Assembly (NCBI RefSeq): GCF_031885415.1
Contig: NZ_CP116871.1
Location: forward strand, 1,736,001 to 1,800,000
Length of the DNA: 64,000 nucleotides
From: Microbacterium forte
GTDB lineage: Bacteria > Actinomycetota > Actinomycetes > Actinomycetales > Microbacteriaceae
Reading direction: 5' to 3'
This document shows positions 33,158 through 44,580 of this stretch, in pieces; positions within the stretch are counted from its first letter, which is position 1, and every line of letters starts with the position of its first letter. A program made the position numbers and the translations under genes. The notes beneath the pieces are model-generated. The model was not told where the DNA came from. It saw nothing but the letters and a program-made list of their open reading frames with translations, and did not search any database.

Positions 33158-33268
33158 CCTCGGGAGGACGGCCCCTCGGGAGGAGATCTGCGCCTCGGGA
33201 GGAGATCTGCGCTTCGGGAGGAGCCGTGAACGGCATCCGTCCTCCCGAGGCGCAGTACTCCTCCCGAA
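33158..33268. repeat. direct and inverted CTCGGGAGGAG repeat cluster
   Basis: Between the convergent xylB and oxidoreductase genes, four direct copies of (C/T)TCGGGAGGA occur at 33158-33168, 33174-33185, 33193-33204 and 33212-33223. Two inverted copies follow at 33240-33250 and 33258-33268. The spacers are similar in both orientations (GATCTGCGC against GTACTGCGC reversed), so a long imperfect hairpin can form. It could act as a bidirectional terminator or be a dispersed intergenic element. Short GGCGGATGCCGAA repeats follow up to 33365. Confidence 0.85.
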
Positions 33269-33366
33269 CCGGTGGCGACTGCGTCGGACGCGCACTGCGA
33301 ACCACGTGCGAGGCAGCGGATGCTGAGGCGGATGCCGAAGGCGGCGGATGCCGAAGGCGGATGCGG

Positions 33367-34428
33367 TCAGCCGGCGAGCACCCGAGCGTCGCGCTGGGCG
33401 ATGATGCTCAGCTCGGCCGCGGCGAAGGCGTGCTGCTGCGTCATCGCATGCTCGGTGCGGTCGAGGCAGTCGCGGATCAGCCGGCCGAAGAACGGGAACC
33501 CCGTCTTGCCCGTCGCATCGAACCGGAACTGCCCGTCCTGATTGACGAGCAGCACCTGACCGCCGCCGTTGTCGGTCGTGATGTCGGTGTACTTGCGCAG
33601 CTCGATGTACCCGTCGGTGCCGAGCAGCACGGTGCGCCCGTCGCCGAAGACGTCCAGTCCTGCCGGGGTGAACCAGTCCACGCGCACATAGCCGGTCGTG
33701 CCGTTGTCGAGCACCACGTGTGCATCGCCGAAGTCCTGCAGCCCCGGGGTCTCGCGATGCGCGTAGTTGGCGACCGTCGAGCTGACCACCTCTCCGTCCG
33801 TCGCACCGGTGTAGTAGAGCATCTGCTCGAAGTTGTGGCTGCCGATGTCGCAGATGATCCCGCCGTACTGCTCGGGGTCGTAGAACCAGTCGGGGCGCCC
33901 GGTGCCGATGCGATGAGGGCCGAACGACGCGACCTGGAGCACGGTTCCGATCGCTCCCTGATCGATCAGCTGGCCGGCGAGGATCGCCGCCTCGGAGTGC
34001 ACCCGCTCGCCGTAGTAGACGGCGAACTTCTGCCCGGTGCGCTCGACGGCCTCGCGGGCCGCGGCGAGGTCGTCCATCGTCGTGATCGCGGGCTTGTCGG
34101 CGAAGAAGTCCTTGCCTGCGTCGAGGACGCGGACACCGAGCCGAGCCCGCTGATTGGCGATCGACGCGCTCGCGACGAGTCGCACGTGCGGGTCGTCGAG
34201 CACCTCCTGCTCGCTGGCGGCCGCCCGCGCCTGCGGGAACCGCTCGACGAAGTCGGCGAGCTTCGCGGGGTCGGCGTCGTAGACGAGCGACAGCGTGGCG
34301 CCAGCCTCGAGAAGCTGCTCGACCATGCCGAAGATGTGGCCGTGGTCGAGCCCCACGGCGGCGAACACGAACTCACCGGGGCCGACGACCGGCTCCGGCA
34401 GCGGATCGAAGGTGTAGGTGCGGGTCAT
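33367..34428 (-). CDS. Gfo/Idh/MocA-family oxidoreductase (353 aa)
   Basis: NAD(P)-dependent sugar or cyclitol dehydrogenase. A Rossmann domain (FVFAAVGLDHGHIFGMVEQL) starts unusually late, after about 20 residues, and GLDHGH replaces the usual GxGxxG. The catalytic Lys region is DFFADKPAITT, and the C-terminal substrate domain has DIGSHNFEQMLYYTG, with the conserved D-x-x-x-H. It overlaps the cupin gene stop by four bases, in an operon with a second Gfo/Idh enzyme. The substrate is unknown; the neighbours suggest a sugar acid or cyclic polyol. Confidence 0.88.
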   Translation of the reverse strand: MTRTYTFDPLPEPVVGPGEFVFAAVGLDHGHIFGMVEQLLEAGATLSLVYDADPAKLADFVERFPQARAAASEQEVLDDPHVRLVASASIANQRARLGVRVLDAGKDFFADKPAITTMDDLAAAREAVERTGQKFAVYYGERVHSEAAILAGQLIDQGAIGTVLQVASFGPHRIGTGRPDWFYDPEQYGGIICDIGSHNFEQMLYYTGATDGEVVSSTVANYAHRETPGLQDFGDAHVVLDNGTTGYVRVDWFTPAGLDVFGDGRTVLLGTDGYIELRKYTDITTDNGGGQVLLVNQDGQFRFDATGKTGFPFFGRLIRDCLDRTEHAMTQQHAFAAAELSIIAQRDARVLAG

Positions 34429-35171
34429 CGCAGGGTCTCCTCATCGTTCACGCCACCATCGTTCACGCTATAGGTGCGCAGGCGTCCGCACATGCCGAAT
34501 GCGCGCTCTCCCACCGAGGGTGCGGCCCGGTGCACGCGAGCGTCGGCCAGATGCGCCACAGAGCCAGATGCCACAGCCTCGGCGAGCGCGAGCGAGTGCT
34601 CGGCCTGAGCCAGTGGGCCCTCTCGCACCAGGTCGGGCCATGTCCGGGCACGGTCGAGCACGAGCGCCGCAGCAGCATCGTGGAAGGCGGTGAGAGCGGT
34701 GCGGTCGCCGGCGGCGACGGCGTCCCGCAGCGTCTCGAACCCCGTCACCGCGAGGTCGCGTCGTCGTCCGGCTCGTGCCGCGCGTTCGCCGTCGTCGTCC
34801 CCGAGCGACACCGCTGCGGCATACGCGTCGGGGTCGCCGACGACGTCGGACGGAAAGGTCAGCACGGCATCGCCTGCCTCGGGCAGCCCGGCATTGCTCA
34901 TGAGCACGACCACGCGCAGGTCTCCGCGGTTCACGGCGCGGTGGATCGTGCCGGGGGTGAACCACACGACCGACCCGGCAGTCAGGGTCGTCTCACGGAC
35001 TCCGTCGGCGTCGATCGTCTGCAGCGCGCCCTCACCCGAGATCACGACATAGGCCTCGGTCGAGACGAGGTGCATGTGGGGGCTCCCTCCGCAGATGCCG
35101 TCGGGCGCGGCATCGGCATACACGTCGAGATGAGACAGCGAGGTGCCACCCGGGAACGAGGATGCGGTCAC
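34425..35171 (-). CDS. cupin-domain protein (248 aa)
   Basis: The N-terminal half is a small cupin beta-barrel: motif 1 is in GGSPHMHLVSTEAYVVISGEG (H-M-H, E) and motif 2 in WFTPGTIHRAVNRG. The C-terminal half is Ala/Asp/Arg-rich and helical without recognised motifs. It could be an isomerase or mutarotase-like sugar enzyme, or a sensor. The GTG at 35171 is selected since GGAGG lies seven bases upstream and it overlaps the preceding stop (GTGA). It lies between two Gfo/Idh genes with four-base overlaps on each side, so it belongs to their pathway. Confidence 0.82.
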   Translation of the reverse strand: MTASSFPGGTSLSHLDVYADAAPDGICGGSPHMHLVSTEAYVVISGEGALQTIDADGVRETTLTAGSVVWFTPGTIHRAVNRGDLRVVVLMSNAGLPEAGDAVLTFPSDVVGDPDAYAAAVSLGDDDGERAARAGRRRDLAVTGFETLRDAVAAGDRTALTAFHDAAAALVLDRARTWPDLVREGPLAQAEHSLALAEAVASGSVAHLADARVHRAAPSVGERAFGMCGRLRTYSVNDGGVNDEETLR

Positions 35172-36298
35172 GATGCCGCCTCCACCAGCGACGAGGTCTT
35201 CTCGAAGAAGTGCGGAGCGTGCGCGACCAGCTGCCCGGCTCGGTAGTAGGGGTCGGACGCGGCGATCGGCAGCGACACGAACTGGCGTTCGAACCCCGCC
35301 TTGTAGATGGCGGTGACCACCTCGACCGCATTGCGGCCGTCCTGACCCCCGGCGATCGGCGGCCGGCTGTCGCGGATCGCGGCGATCAGATCGCCGATCT
35401 GACCCTCGTGGCCGAGATGCGCGAGCGGTGTGCGGCCGGCGACGAGAGCCTCGATGCGCGCCACGACGTCGGGAGCCCCGCCGTCTTCGGGGAATCCGTC
35501 GCGCCGGGACTGCTCTGCGACGACGGAGAACGGCTGCGACACCCGCGCATCCGCACCCTGGATCACGATCGCCTGCTCCTCGCCGTGGTGCACCACCGAG
35601 CTGGTCAGCTGGGCGAGGCCGCGGTCGTAGCGGAAGATCGCGACCGAGAGATCCTCGACCTCGGCGTTGTCGTGCTGCGCGTTGGCGAGCATGGCGGTGA
35701 TCTCGGTCGGAGTCCCCAGCAGCCACAGCAGCAGGTCGATGTGGTGGATGGCATGGTTCAGCGTGCATCCGCCGCCCTCTTTCTCCCACGTACCGCGCCA
35801 CCAGAGGTCGTAGTAGGGCAGCCCTCGCCACCACGCCGAGTCGACGCGCACGTGCGAGATCGAGCCGAGCAGACCGGAGTCGACGACGTCTTTCAACGCC
35901 GCGAGGTCGTCGCGGAATCGGTTCTGCGCGACGACAGACAGCACTCTGCCCGAGCGCTCCTGTGCCGCGAGCATCGCATCGCACTCTTCGAGCGAGGGCG
36001 CCATCGGCTTCTCGACGAGCACGTGGATCCCCGCGTCGAGGGCGGCGATCGCCAGCGACGCGTGCGTCGACGGCGGAGTCGCGATGCTCACGATGTCGAG
36101 GCCCGCGTGGGCGATCATCTCGAGCGGATCGTCGAACGTCGCCGCATCCGCGAGTCCGAAGGCCCCGGCCTTATGGGCCGCCCTGCCCGGGATCACGTCG
36201 GCGAGCGCGACCACCTCGCACTCGTCGCGGAACGCGAGGTATCCGCGGATGTGCGCGTCGGCGATCCCGCCGGTGCCGATGATGCCGATCCGGAGCAT
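35168..36298 (-). CDS. Gfo/Idh/MocA-family oxidoreductase (376 aa)
   Basis: Starts MLRIGIIGTGGIADAHIRGY, an intact GxGxxA nucleotide fold. The catalytic segment HVLVEKPMAPS carries the conserved E-K-P, and the substrate domain has GGGCTLNHAIHHIDLLLWLLG with the family His pair. GGAGG lies six bases before the ATG at 36298. It is the first gene of the oxidoreductase-cupin-oxidoreductase operon and is divergent from a LacI gene, with an operator between. The substrate is not identifiable; inositol- or glucoside-type oxidation is plausible. Confidence 0.9.
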   Translation of the reverse strand: MLRIGIIGTGGIADAHIRGYLAFRDECEVVALADVIPGRAAHKAGAFGLADAATFDDPLEMIAHAGLDIVSIATPPSTHASLAIAALDAGIHVLVEKPMAPSLEECDAMLAAQERSGRVLSVVAQNRFRDDLAALKDVVDSGLLGSISHVRVDSAWWRGLPYYDLWWRGTWEKEGGGCTLNHAIHHIDLLLWLLGTPTEITAMLANAQHDNAEVEDLSVAIFRYDRGLAQLTSSVVHHGEEQAIVIQGADARVSQPFSVVAEQSRRDGFPEDGGAPDVVARIEALVAGRTPLAHLGHEGQIGDLIAAIRDSRPPIAGGQDGRNAVEVVTAIYKAGFERQFVSLPIAASDPYYRAGQLVAHAPHFFEKTSSLVEAAS

Positions 36299-36321
36299 TC
36301 GCCGCCTCCTCGATGAGGTGT

Positions 36322-36346
36322 TACTACGTATTACTAAGACGTAGTA
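36322..36346. promoter_or_regulatory. operator-like dyad between the oxidoreductase operon and LacI gene
   Basis: TACTACGT (36322-36329) and ACGTAGTA (36339-36346) are perfect inverted arms nine bases apart. The left arm also belongs to the near-palindrome TACTACGTATTA centred on CG. It differs from the AAGCGCTT-type sites elsewhere in the window and lies midway between divergent genes, as expected for the adjacent LacI protein. Confidence 0.7.
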
Positions 36347-36398
36347 GATACTATCGAGAGGCACACCCGTCACGTCAAGCCCGGAAAGGACGGATGCC

Positions 36399-37385
36399 GT
36401 GGACAAGAGGCCGACGAGCCATGACGTCGCACACCTCGCCGGGGTGTCGCAGTCGACCGTGTCCTTCGTCTTCACCGGGCGCGCCGGAATCTCGGAGGCC
36501 ACCCGAGACCGGGTGCTGCGAGCGGCATCCGAGCTGAACTACCGGCCGAACCTCGCCGCCCGCTCCATGCGCACGCACCGCACCGGGCGACTCGCGGTCG
36601 TCGTGCCGATCGCCACCATGAACCCGCTCACCCTGCTGTCGGGTGCGATCTCCGCCGCCCGCGAGGAGGGCTACGTCGTCGAGGTCGTGAGCCTGCCCGA
36701 GGACCCGACGGCCCGCGACGAGCGCCTCTCCGAGCTCGTCGACTCCGGTCAGTACGAGGGGGTGCTCGCGTTCACCCCGCTCTCCTTCGCTGACACGAAC
36801 GGGGACGGCGGGCCCGTCGTGCTGTCGGTGGGCGAGTTCGACGACGCCATGCACATGACCGGCGAGTTCACCGATTCCCGTCCGATCGCCGAGATGATCG
36901 AGCGACTCGCCGCGCAGGGCCACAGGAGATTCGTGCACCTGGCCGGCCCCGACGACTTCCCGTCGGCGCGAGCCCGCCGCGCCGCCTATCTCGACACGAT
37001 CGCCCGACTCGGACTCGAGTCACTGGGGGTGTTCGGCGACGAGTGGAGCGGCAGCGCCGGTGAGGCCGACGTCGACGCGCTGCCGGCGGATGCACCGCCC
37101 CTGGCCGTGATCGCGGCGAACGACGTCATCGCGACGGGCGCGATCCGCGCGGCGACCAGGCGCGGATGGACGCTGCCCGACGACGTCGCCGTCACCGGGT
37201 GGGACGACCACCCCCAGAGCGCGTTCCTCGTGCCCTCGCTGACGAGCGTCTCGCAGGACCGCGAGAGACTGGGGGCCTACTCGATGCATCGCCTCATCGC
37301 CGCCGTGCGCGGTGGAGAGCCGCCGACGAGACCCGACGGTCTGCTCACCGTGATCTGGCGCGAGTCGACCGAATCCCCCCGCTGA
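36399..37385 (+). CDS. LacI-family regulator of the oxidoreductase locus (328 aa)
   Basis: N-terminal helix-turn-helix (HDVAHLAGVSQSTVSFVFTG) and a Peripla_BP_3-type effector domain. The recognition helix (QSTVSFVF) differs from those of the other two LacI proteins in the window, in line with its different operator. The start is GTG with AAGGA eight to nine bases upstream. It is divergent from the Gfo/Idh-cupin operon and 22 bases ahead of a 2-hydroxyacid dehydrogenase gene that is probably co-transcribed. Confidence 0.92.
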   Translation: MDKRPTSHDVAHLAGVSQSTVSFVFTGRAGISEATRDRVLRAASELNYRPNLAARSMRTHRTGRLAVVVPIATMNPLTLLSGAISAAREEGYVVEVVSLPEDPTARDERLSELVDSGQYEGVLAFTPLSFADTNGDGGPVVLSVGEFDDAMHMTGEFTDSRPIAEMIERLAAQGHRRFVHLAGPDDFPSARARRAAYLDTIARLGLESLGVFGDEWSGSAGEADVDALPADAPPLAVIAANDVIATGAIRAATRRGWTLPDDVAVTGWDDHPQSAFLVPSLTSVSQDRERLGAYSMHRLIAAVRGGEPPTRPDGLLTVIWRESTESPR

Positions 37386-37407
37386 CCGCCGTGAACTGGA
37401 GACGCAC

Positions 37408-38343
37408 ATGAAGATCCTGATCCCGAACACCATCGAGCTGCCGCTGACAGCAGACGTCGAGACCGTCGTCTACGACATCGACGCGGACGTCCCCGATGAG
37501 CACCGCGACGCCGAGGTGCTGGTGGTCTGGCACAACTCCTCGTCGTGGCTGCAGCACGCAGCTCGCGTGCTCCCTCGGCTGCAGCTCGTGCAGGCTCTGG
37601 CCTCGGGAGCCGACGCGGTGCTGAACGCCGGGTTCGCGGCGGACGTGCGCATCTGCTCCGGTCGCTCGCTGCACGACGGTCCGGTCGCCGAGCACGCCCT
37701 GGCGCTGATCCTGAGCGCGGTGCGCCGACTCGACCGCCTGCGCGACGCCCAGCGCGAGCACCGCTGGGACGACGAGTTCATCGACGAGCAGAGTGCTGTC
37801 GAGACCCGGGCGCTGCACACGCTCTCCGGTGCTCGGGTGACCATCTGGGGCTTCGGATCGATCGCTTCGACGCTCTCTCCGTCGCTCACCGCACTCGGGG
37901 CCGAGGTGCAGGGCATCGCCCGCACCGCCGGCGAGCGGTCGGGCTTCGACGTGCTCGCGGATGCCGATGCGACCGATGTGCTGGCAGACACCGACGTGCT
38001 GGTGTCGATCCTGCCCGCCACCGACGAGACCGCCGATCTGTTCGACGCCGAGGTGTTCGCCGCGCTCAAGCCCGGTGCCGTGTTCGTGAACGTGGGTCGG
38101 GGTGCCACCGTCGACGAGGGCGCCTTGATCGCGGCACTCGAGTCAGGGCAGCTGCGCGCCGCAGCGATCGACGTCGCGAAGTCGGAGCCGCTCCCGGCAT
38201 CCGATCCGCTCTGGGAGGCGCCGAACCTGCTCATCACCCCGCACATCGCCGGCAACCGGCCGGTGGGTGCCGCCCGGCTCGTCGACGACAACGTCACCCG
38301 CCTGCTCGCCGGCGACGGTCTCGTGAACCAGGTGCGGCCATAG
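37408..38343 (+). CDS. D-isomer-specific 2-hydroxyacid dehydrogenase (311 aa)
   Basis: NAD-dependent oxidoreductase reducing 2-ketoacids or oxidising D-2-hydroxyacids. The nucleotide fold is in RVTIWGFGSIASTLS. The catalytic Arg is in NVGRGATVDEGAL (about residue 231), the Glu in DVAKSEPLP and the His in TPHIAGN (about 278). GGAG precedes the ATG. It follows the LacI gene closely and so may act on a sugar-acid intermediate made by the divergent oxidoreductases. The specificity is unknown. Confidence 0.92.
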   Translation: MKILIPNTIELPLTADVETVVYDIDADVPDEHRDAEVLVVWHNSSSWLQHAARVLPRLQLVQALASGADAVLNAGFAADVRICSGRSLHDGPVAEHALALILSAVRRLDRLRDAQREHRWDDEFIDEQSAVETRALHTLSGARVTIWGFGSIASTLSPSLTALGAEVQGIARTAGERSGFDVLADADATDVLADTDVLVSILPATDETADLFDAEVFAALKPGAVFVNVGRGATVDEGALIAALESGQLRAAAIDVAKSEPLPASDPLWEAPNLLITPHIAGNRPVGAARLVDDNVTRLLAGDGLVNQVRP

Positions 38344-38347
38344 GGTC

Positions 38348-38376
38348 TGGACACCTCGCCGGGAGCGGCGCATGCT
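38348..38376 (+). promoter_or_regulatory. leaderless promoter of the VOC gene
   Basis: TGGACA (38348-38353), a 17-base spacer and CATGCT (38371-38376), which ends six bases before the ATG at 38383. No Shine-Dalgarno is present, so the mRNA should begin at the start codon. Confidence 0.55.
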
Positions 38377-38382
38377 GAACCC

Positions 38383-38778
38383 ATGACCGCCTTTCAGACA
38401 GCACACGCGTTCAGCGGATTCAGCGTCGACGACATCGATGCCGCCCGCTCCTTCTACGGCGACACCCTCGGCATGGACGTCACCACCAACGCCATGGGGT
38501 TCCTCGACATCAGCCTGCCCGAGGGCGGGTCGATCCTCGTCTACGCCAAACCGAACCACGAGCCCGCGAGCTTCACGATCCTCAACTTCCCGGTGGATGA
38601 CGTCGAGGCCGCCGTGGACGAGCTCAACGGCCGCGGGGTCGTGACGAAGATCTACGACGACTCGGAGTTCGACACCGACGACAAGGGCATCCTTCGGGGC
38701 GGCCCGGACCGCGGACCCGACATCGCCTGGTTCAAGGACCCCGCGGGCAACGTGCTCGCCGTGCTCGCCGCCGGCTGA
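38383..38778 (+). CDS. VOC/glyoxalase-fold protein (131 aa)
   Basis: Small protein of the vicinal-oxygen-chelate superfamily, with two beta-alpha-beta-beta-beta repeats. It has FSVDDIDAARSFYGDTLGMDV at the N-terminus, VDDVEAAVDELNGRGV in the middle, and the closing WFKDPAGNVLAVL. Few obvious metal ligands are visible, so it may bind rather than convert small molecules (glyoxalase or bleomycin-resistance type). It has a separate leaderless promoter. It is convergent with the epimerase gene. Confidence 0.9.
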   Translation: MTAFQTAHAFSGFSVDDIDAARSFYGDTLGMDVTTNAMGFLDISLPEGGSILVYAKPNHEPASFTILNFPVDDVEAAVDELNGRGVVTKIYDDSEFDTDDKGILRGGPDRGPDIAWFKDPAGNVLAVLAAG

Positions 38779-38785
38779 TCCTGCG

Positions 38786-39760
38786 TCAGCCGAGCAGGCC
38801 GTCGAACAGGGCGTTCACGGCAGGATCGACCCGCTGCAGGTCGGGGTGCGCGTCGTGCCAGTCGATGATCTCTCGCGCCGCCGTGTGCAGAGGTATGACG
38901 GGGGTGAAGTCGGGCACGACCCGGCGGATCTTCGTGTTGTCGAAGACGACCGAGTGCGCCATGTCGCCCGAGAGCTGACCGGCGCGATCCGGTGCGGCAT
39001 CCTCGATCGCCGCGCTTGTGGCATAGCGGATCTTCGGCTCGGCCCCGGCCGCGCGTCCGAGGATCGAGTAGATCTCGTTCCATGTGTAGACGAAGTCGCT
39101 GGTGATCTGGAAAGTGTCGCCGTTGGCGAGCGGGTTGCCGAGCAGCCCGGCGAATCCGACGGCGAAGTCGCTCGAGTGGGTGAGGGTCCACAGCGACGTG
39201 CCATCGCCGTGCACGATGATCTCCTCGCCACGGCGGATGCGATCGATCGCCGTCCATCCGCCGAAGGCCGGGATCGTCCACTTGTCGTAGGTGTGCGAGG
39301 GGCGCAGCACCGTGACCGGGAAGCCGCGGTCGCGATAGGCGGCGGTGAGCAGGTCTTCACACGCGATCTTGTCTCGCGAGTACTGCCAGTACGGGTTGCG
39401 CAGCGGCGTCGACTCGGTGATCGGCAGGCGGGCGACGGGCTTCTGATAGGCGGATGCCGAGCTGATGAAGACGTACTGCCCCGTGCGACCCTCGAAGCGG
39501 TCGATGTCACGCTGTACCTGGTCAGGCGTGAACGCGATCATGTCGGCGACGACGTCGAACTCGCGCCCGGCGAGCGCGGCGTCGACCGCGGCGGCATCCG
39601 TGATGTCGGCCGTCAGCACCTCGACGCCCTCCGCGGGCTCCCGGCGCGACTGCCCGCGATTCAGCAGCGTCACCTCCATGCCTCGGGATGCGGCGAGCGC
39701 ACTCGCCGCCGAGGAGATGATTCCGGTTCCACCGATGAACAACACCTTCGTCGCAGTCAT
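38786..39760 (-). CDS. NAD-dependent epimerase/dehydratase family protein (324 aa)
   Basis: Extended SDR. The cofactor site is in KVLFIGGTGIISSAASALAA, and TLLNRGQSRR follows the second strand. The usual YxxxK appears as YSRDK (WQYSRDKIACEDLL), and a Ser is in FISSASAYQ. These proteins act on sugar nucleotides or related sugars; the variant glycine motif resembles the mRNA-binding CSP41/SDR_a subgroup. The substrate is unknown. It is convergent with the VOC gene. Confidence 0.87.
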   Translation of the reverse strand: MTATKVLFIGGTGIISSAASALAASRGMEVTLLNRGQSRREPAEGVEVLTADITDAAAVDAALAGREFDVVADMIAFTPDQVQRDIDRFEGRTGQYVFISSASAYQKPVARLPITESTPLRNPYWQYSRDKIACEDLLTAAYRDRGFPVTVLRPSHTYDKWTIPAFGGWTAIDRIRRGEEIIVHGDGTSLWTLTHSSDFAVGFAGLLGNPLANGDTFQITSDFVYTWNEIYSILGRAAGAEPKIRYATSAAIEDAAPDRAGQLSGDMAHSVVFDNTKIRRVVPDFTPVIPLHTAAREIIDWHDAHPDLQRVDPAVNALFDGLLG

Positions 39761-39842
39761 GCGTCGACTCTATCGACGGGTCAGGCAGGGGGCTCCGAAC
39801 CGCTGAGGTCATGCTCCCCTGATCTCCGCAACGAGCCGCGGA

Positions 39843-40499
39843 TCAGACGAGGTGCTCGAAGAGGGCGCGAACGGCTGTCTCGACGGCATCCGGGTCGCCC
39901 GCGCGCATCGCGTGCGCGGCGGCTTCGGCCGCGACGGATCGCGCCTGAGCCACACCGTCACCGCGGGTGATCCCGGAGAACTGCAGGGCGCACTGGGCCA
40001 GGATCGTTGCCTCGACGAGATGGATCGCCTGGCGAGGATGCTCGATGAGGTCGGTCACGGCAGTGAGGAACCCGATGACTGCCGCGTGGCGGCTGGTGTC
40101 CCCGACGGCGCGGCCGATCTCTTCGACGTGGAGCGCGAGTTCTGAGCGCACGCCCTCGGCGGTGGTCGGCAGTGCCTTCTTGAGCGCTGTGCCGGCGAGC
40201 ACCCCGGCATAGCTGAGGGCGGCGCAGGAATCGGCCGCGGAGAAGTCGGCGACCTTGGTGTAGCGGGCGGGAGTGACCTCGACCAATCCGATGTCGCGGA
40301 GCCGGATGATCGCTTCGCGGATCGGGTTCAGCGACATGTGCAGCTCCTGAGCGAAGCGTGCGGTGTCGAGCCGGTCACCGGACACGTACTCGCCCCGGAG
40401 AATCGCCGCGAGGATGTGCTGGAAAGCGAGTTCGGGCAGCGGAACGGGGCTGCGATGACTCCACTGGTGCGTCCGTAGCTCGACGTGGGCGATTGTCAT
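39843..40499 (-). CDS. GntR-family transcriptional regulator (218 aa)
   Basis: A winged-helix domain at residues about 20-80 (ARFAQELHMSLNPIREAIIRL) is followed by an all-helical FCD-like domain. The metal-binding acids and histidines of FCD are only partly recognisable, so the effector is unclear. AGGAG lies just upstream of the ATG. It stands 83 bases from the epimerase gene on the same strand; it could control that gene or the aldo/keto reductase upstream. Confidence 0.85.
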   Translation of the reverse strand: MTIAHVELRTHQWSHRSPVPLPELAFQHILAAILRGEYVSGDRLDTARFAQELHMSLNPIREAIIRLRDIGLVEVTPARYTKVADFSAADSCAALSYAGVLAGTALKKALPTTAEGVRSELALHVEEIGRAVGDTSRHAAVIGFLTAVTDLIEHPRQAIHLVEATILAQCALQFSGITRGDGVAQARSVAAEAAAHAMRAGDPDAVETAVRALFEHLV

Positions 40500-40523
40500 C
40501 TGAGGCTCCTCGGGATCCGTTGC

Positions 40524-40549
40524 GGACGCCCCCGTTCGCAGGGGCGTCC
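40524..40549 (-). terminator. hairpin between aldo/keto reductase and GntR genes
   Basis: Nine perfect base pairs, GGACGCCCC (40524-40532) with GGGGCGTCC (40541-40549), and an eight-base loop, about 120 bases past the aldo/keto reductase stop and 25 bases before the GntR start. It may terminate the first gene or structure the leader of the second. The remainder of 40550-40668 shows nothing recognisable. Confidence 0.55.
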
Positions 40550-40668
40550 ACTAACCAGACCCGCTGGCGCACGGAATATTACGCGACGGCGTCAGAAAGG
40601 TCCGAGAAGCCCCGCCCGACAGCGCGTGCGGGCAGCACGCCACCACGGAATCCCGATCGCTGCACTGT

Positions 40669-41709
40669 TCAGACCACGCTGGCGCCAGGTTCCGCGGCGA
40701 ACTCCTCGAGAGCGGCGATGACGTCATCCGACAGCTCGACCTGGCTCGCAGCCACCGCGTCGTCGATCTGGCCGGTGCGCGAGGCTCCGATGATCGCGGT
40801 CGTCACCACGGGGTCGCGCAGCACCCACGCCACGGCGAGCTGCGGGATCGACAGACCCGCCTCCTTCGCGACGCGGTCGATGCCGCGGATGCGCTCGAGG
40901 TAGCTGTCGGTGAGGGCCGATCCGTTGAGGAAGTGGCTGTTCGCCGCGCGCGAGTCGGCGGGGACGTCGCCGTCGATGTACTTGCCGGTGAGCAGGCCCT
41001 GAGCGAGCGGCGAGAAGACCGCGCTGCCGACCTTCAGCCCACGCAACGCCGGGAACAGCTCGGCCTCGGGAGTGCGGTCGAACAGCGAGTACCGGGGCTG
41101 GTGCAGCAGCAGCTTCACTCCCTGGTCCGCCAGCAGCTCATAGGCCTGCCGAGCGAGATCCGCCGGGTAGTTCGAGATGCCTACGTAGAGCGCCTTCCCG
41201 CTGCGCACGATGTCGACGAGCGCCGTCACCGTCTCCTCGAGCGGCGTCTCGGAGTCGGGGCGGTGCGAGTAGAACACGTCGACATAGTCGGTGTTCATGC
41301 GCCGCAGGCTCTGCTCGAGGGAGCGCGTGAGGTATTTGCGCGAGCCGCCGTCGCCGAACGGGCCCGGCCACATGTCGTACCCCGCCTTGGTCGTGACGAA
41401 CAGCTCGTCGCGATAGCGGGCCAGGCCGCTGTCGAGCACGGCGCCGAACGTCGACTCGGCCGATCCGTAGGGCGGACCGTAGTTGTTGGCGAGGTCGATG
41501 TGCACGACCCCGCGGTCGAAGGCGTGCAGGACGATCTCGCGCTGGCTGTCGAACGAGCGATCGCGTCCGAAGTTCTGCCAGAGGCCCAGCGACACCTTGG
41601 GCAGCTGGATGCCGCTCGCGCCCGCGCGCTGGAACGGCACGTCGGTGTAGCGGGTGGACGCGGCCTCGTAGGCGTGCGTCAGGCGGGGGTCATCAGCGGC
41701 GATGGGCAT
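40669..41709 (-). CDS. YghZ-like aldo/keto reductase (346 aa)
   Basis: NADPH-dependent (beta/alpha)8 reductase of the L-glyceraldehyde-3-phosphate reductase/Kv-beta-like group. The N-terminal IQLPKVSLGLWQNFG matches YghZ-type enzymes. The catalytic tetrad is recognisable: D in HIDLANNYGPP, the Tyr in the same segment, K in FVTTKAGYDMW and H in FYSHRPDSETP. The C-terminal NADP loop is IIGASRTGQIDDA. The ATG at 41709 has AGGAG eight bases upstream; the frame upstream is not needed for the fold. It probably detoxifies aldehydes. Confidence 0.93.
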   Translation of the reverse strand: MPIAADDPRLTHAYEAASTRYTDVPFQRAGASGIQLPKVSLGLWQNFGRDRSFDSQREIVLHAFDRGVVHIDLANNYGPPYGSAESTFGAVLDSGLARYRDELFVTTKAGYDMWPGPFGDGGSRKYLTRSLEQSLRRMNTDYVDVFYSHRPDSETPLEETVTALVDIVRSGKALYVGISNYPADLARQAYELLADQGVKLLLHQPRYSLFDRTPEAELFPALRGLKVGSAVFSPLAQGLLTGKYIDGDVPADSRAANSHFLNGSALTDSYLERIRGIDRVAKEAGLSIPQLAVAWVLRDPVVTTAIIGASRTGQIDDAVAASQVELSDDVIAALEEFAAEPGASVV

Positions 41710-41957
41710 GGACGATGCTCCTCTGCAGGCGGGGGAAGGTCTCCAGGATAGCGTTTTCTGGCGGTCGACCGAGGGCATGGACTGCGGTCACCAGCGCCAT
41801 CCGGGATGCCTCCGTCGGACTCGGCTGATCGGCCCGCCTTCCCGATCGACCGACCGCTGTCAAGCACCCCCGCGAAGTCGACGGGCGGGGTAGCGTGGCG
41901 CAGAGACGGCGATCGCCGCATCCACCCCCGCTCCGCGCGGGAGACGAGAAGAGGTCC

Positions 41958-44555
<2,598 letters not shown>

Positions 44556-44580
44556 TTCCGGACCACGTGCCTGAGACAGA

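Noticed and set aside
33158-33365. Possible CRISPR array or origin iterons
   Set aside because: Copies are only 10-12 bases, spacing is irregular, some are inverted, and no cas, dnaA or rep gene is near. It is kept as an intergenic repeat.
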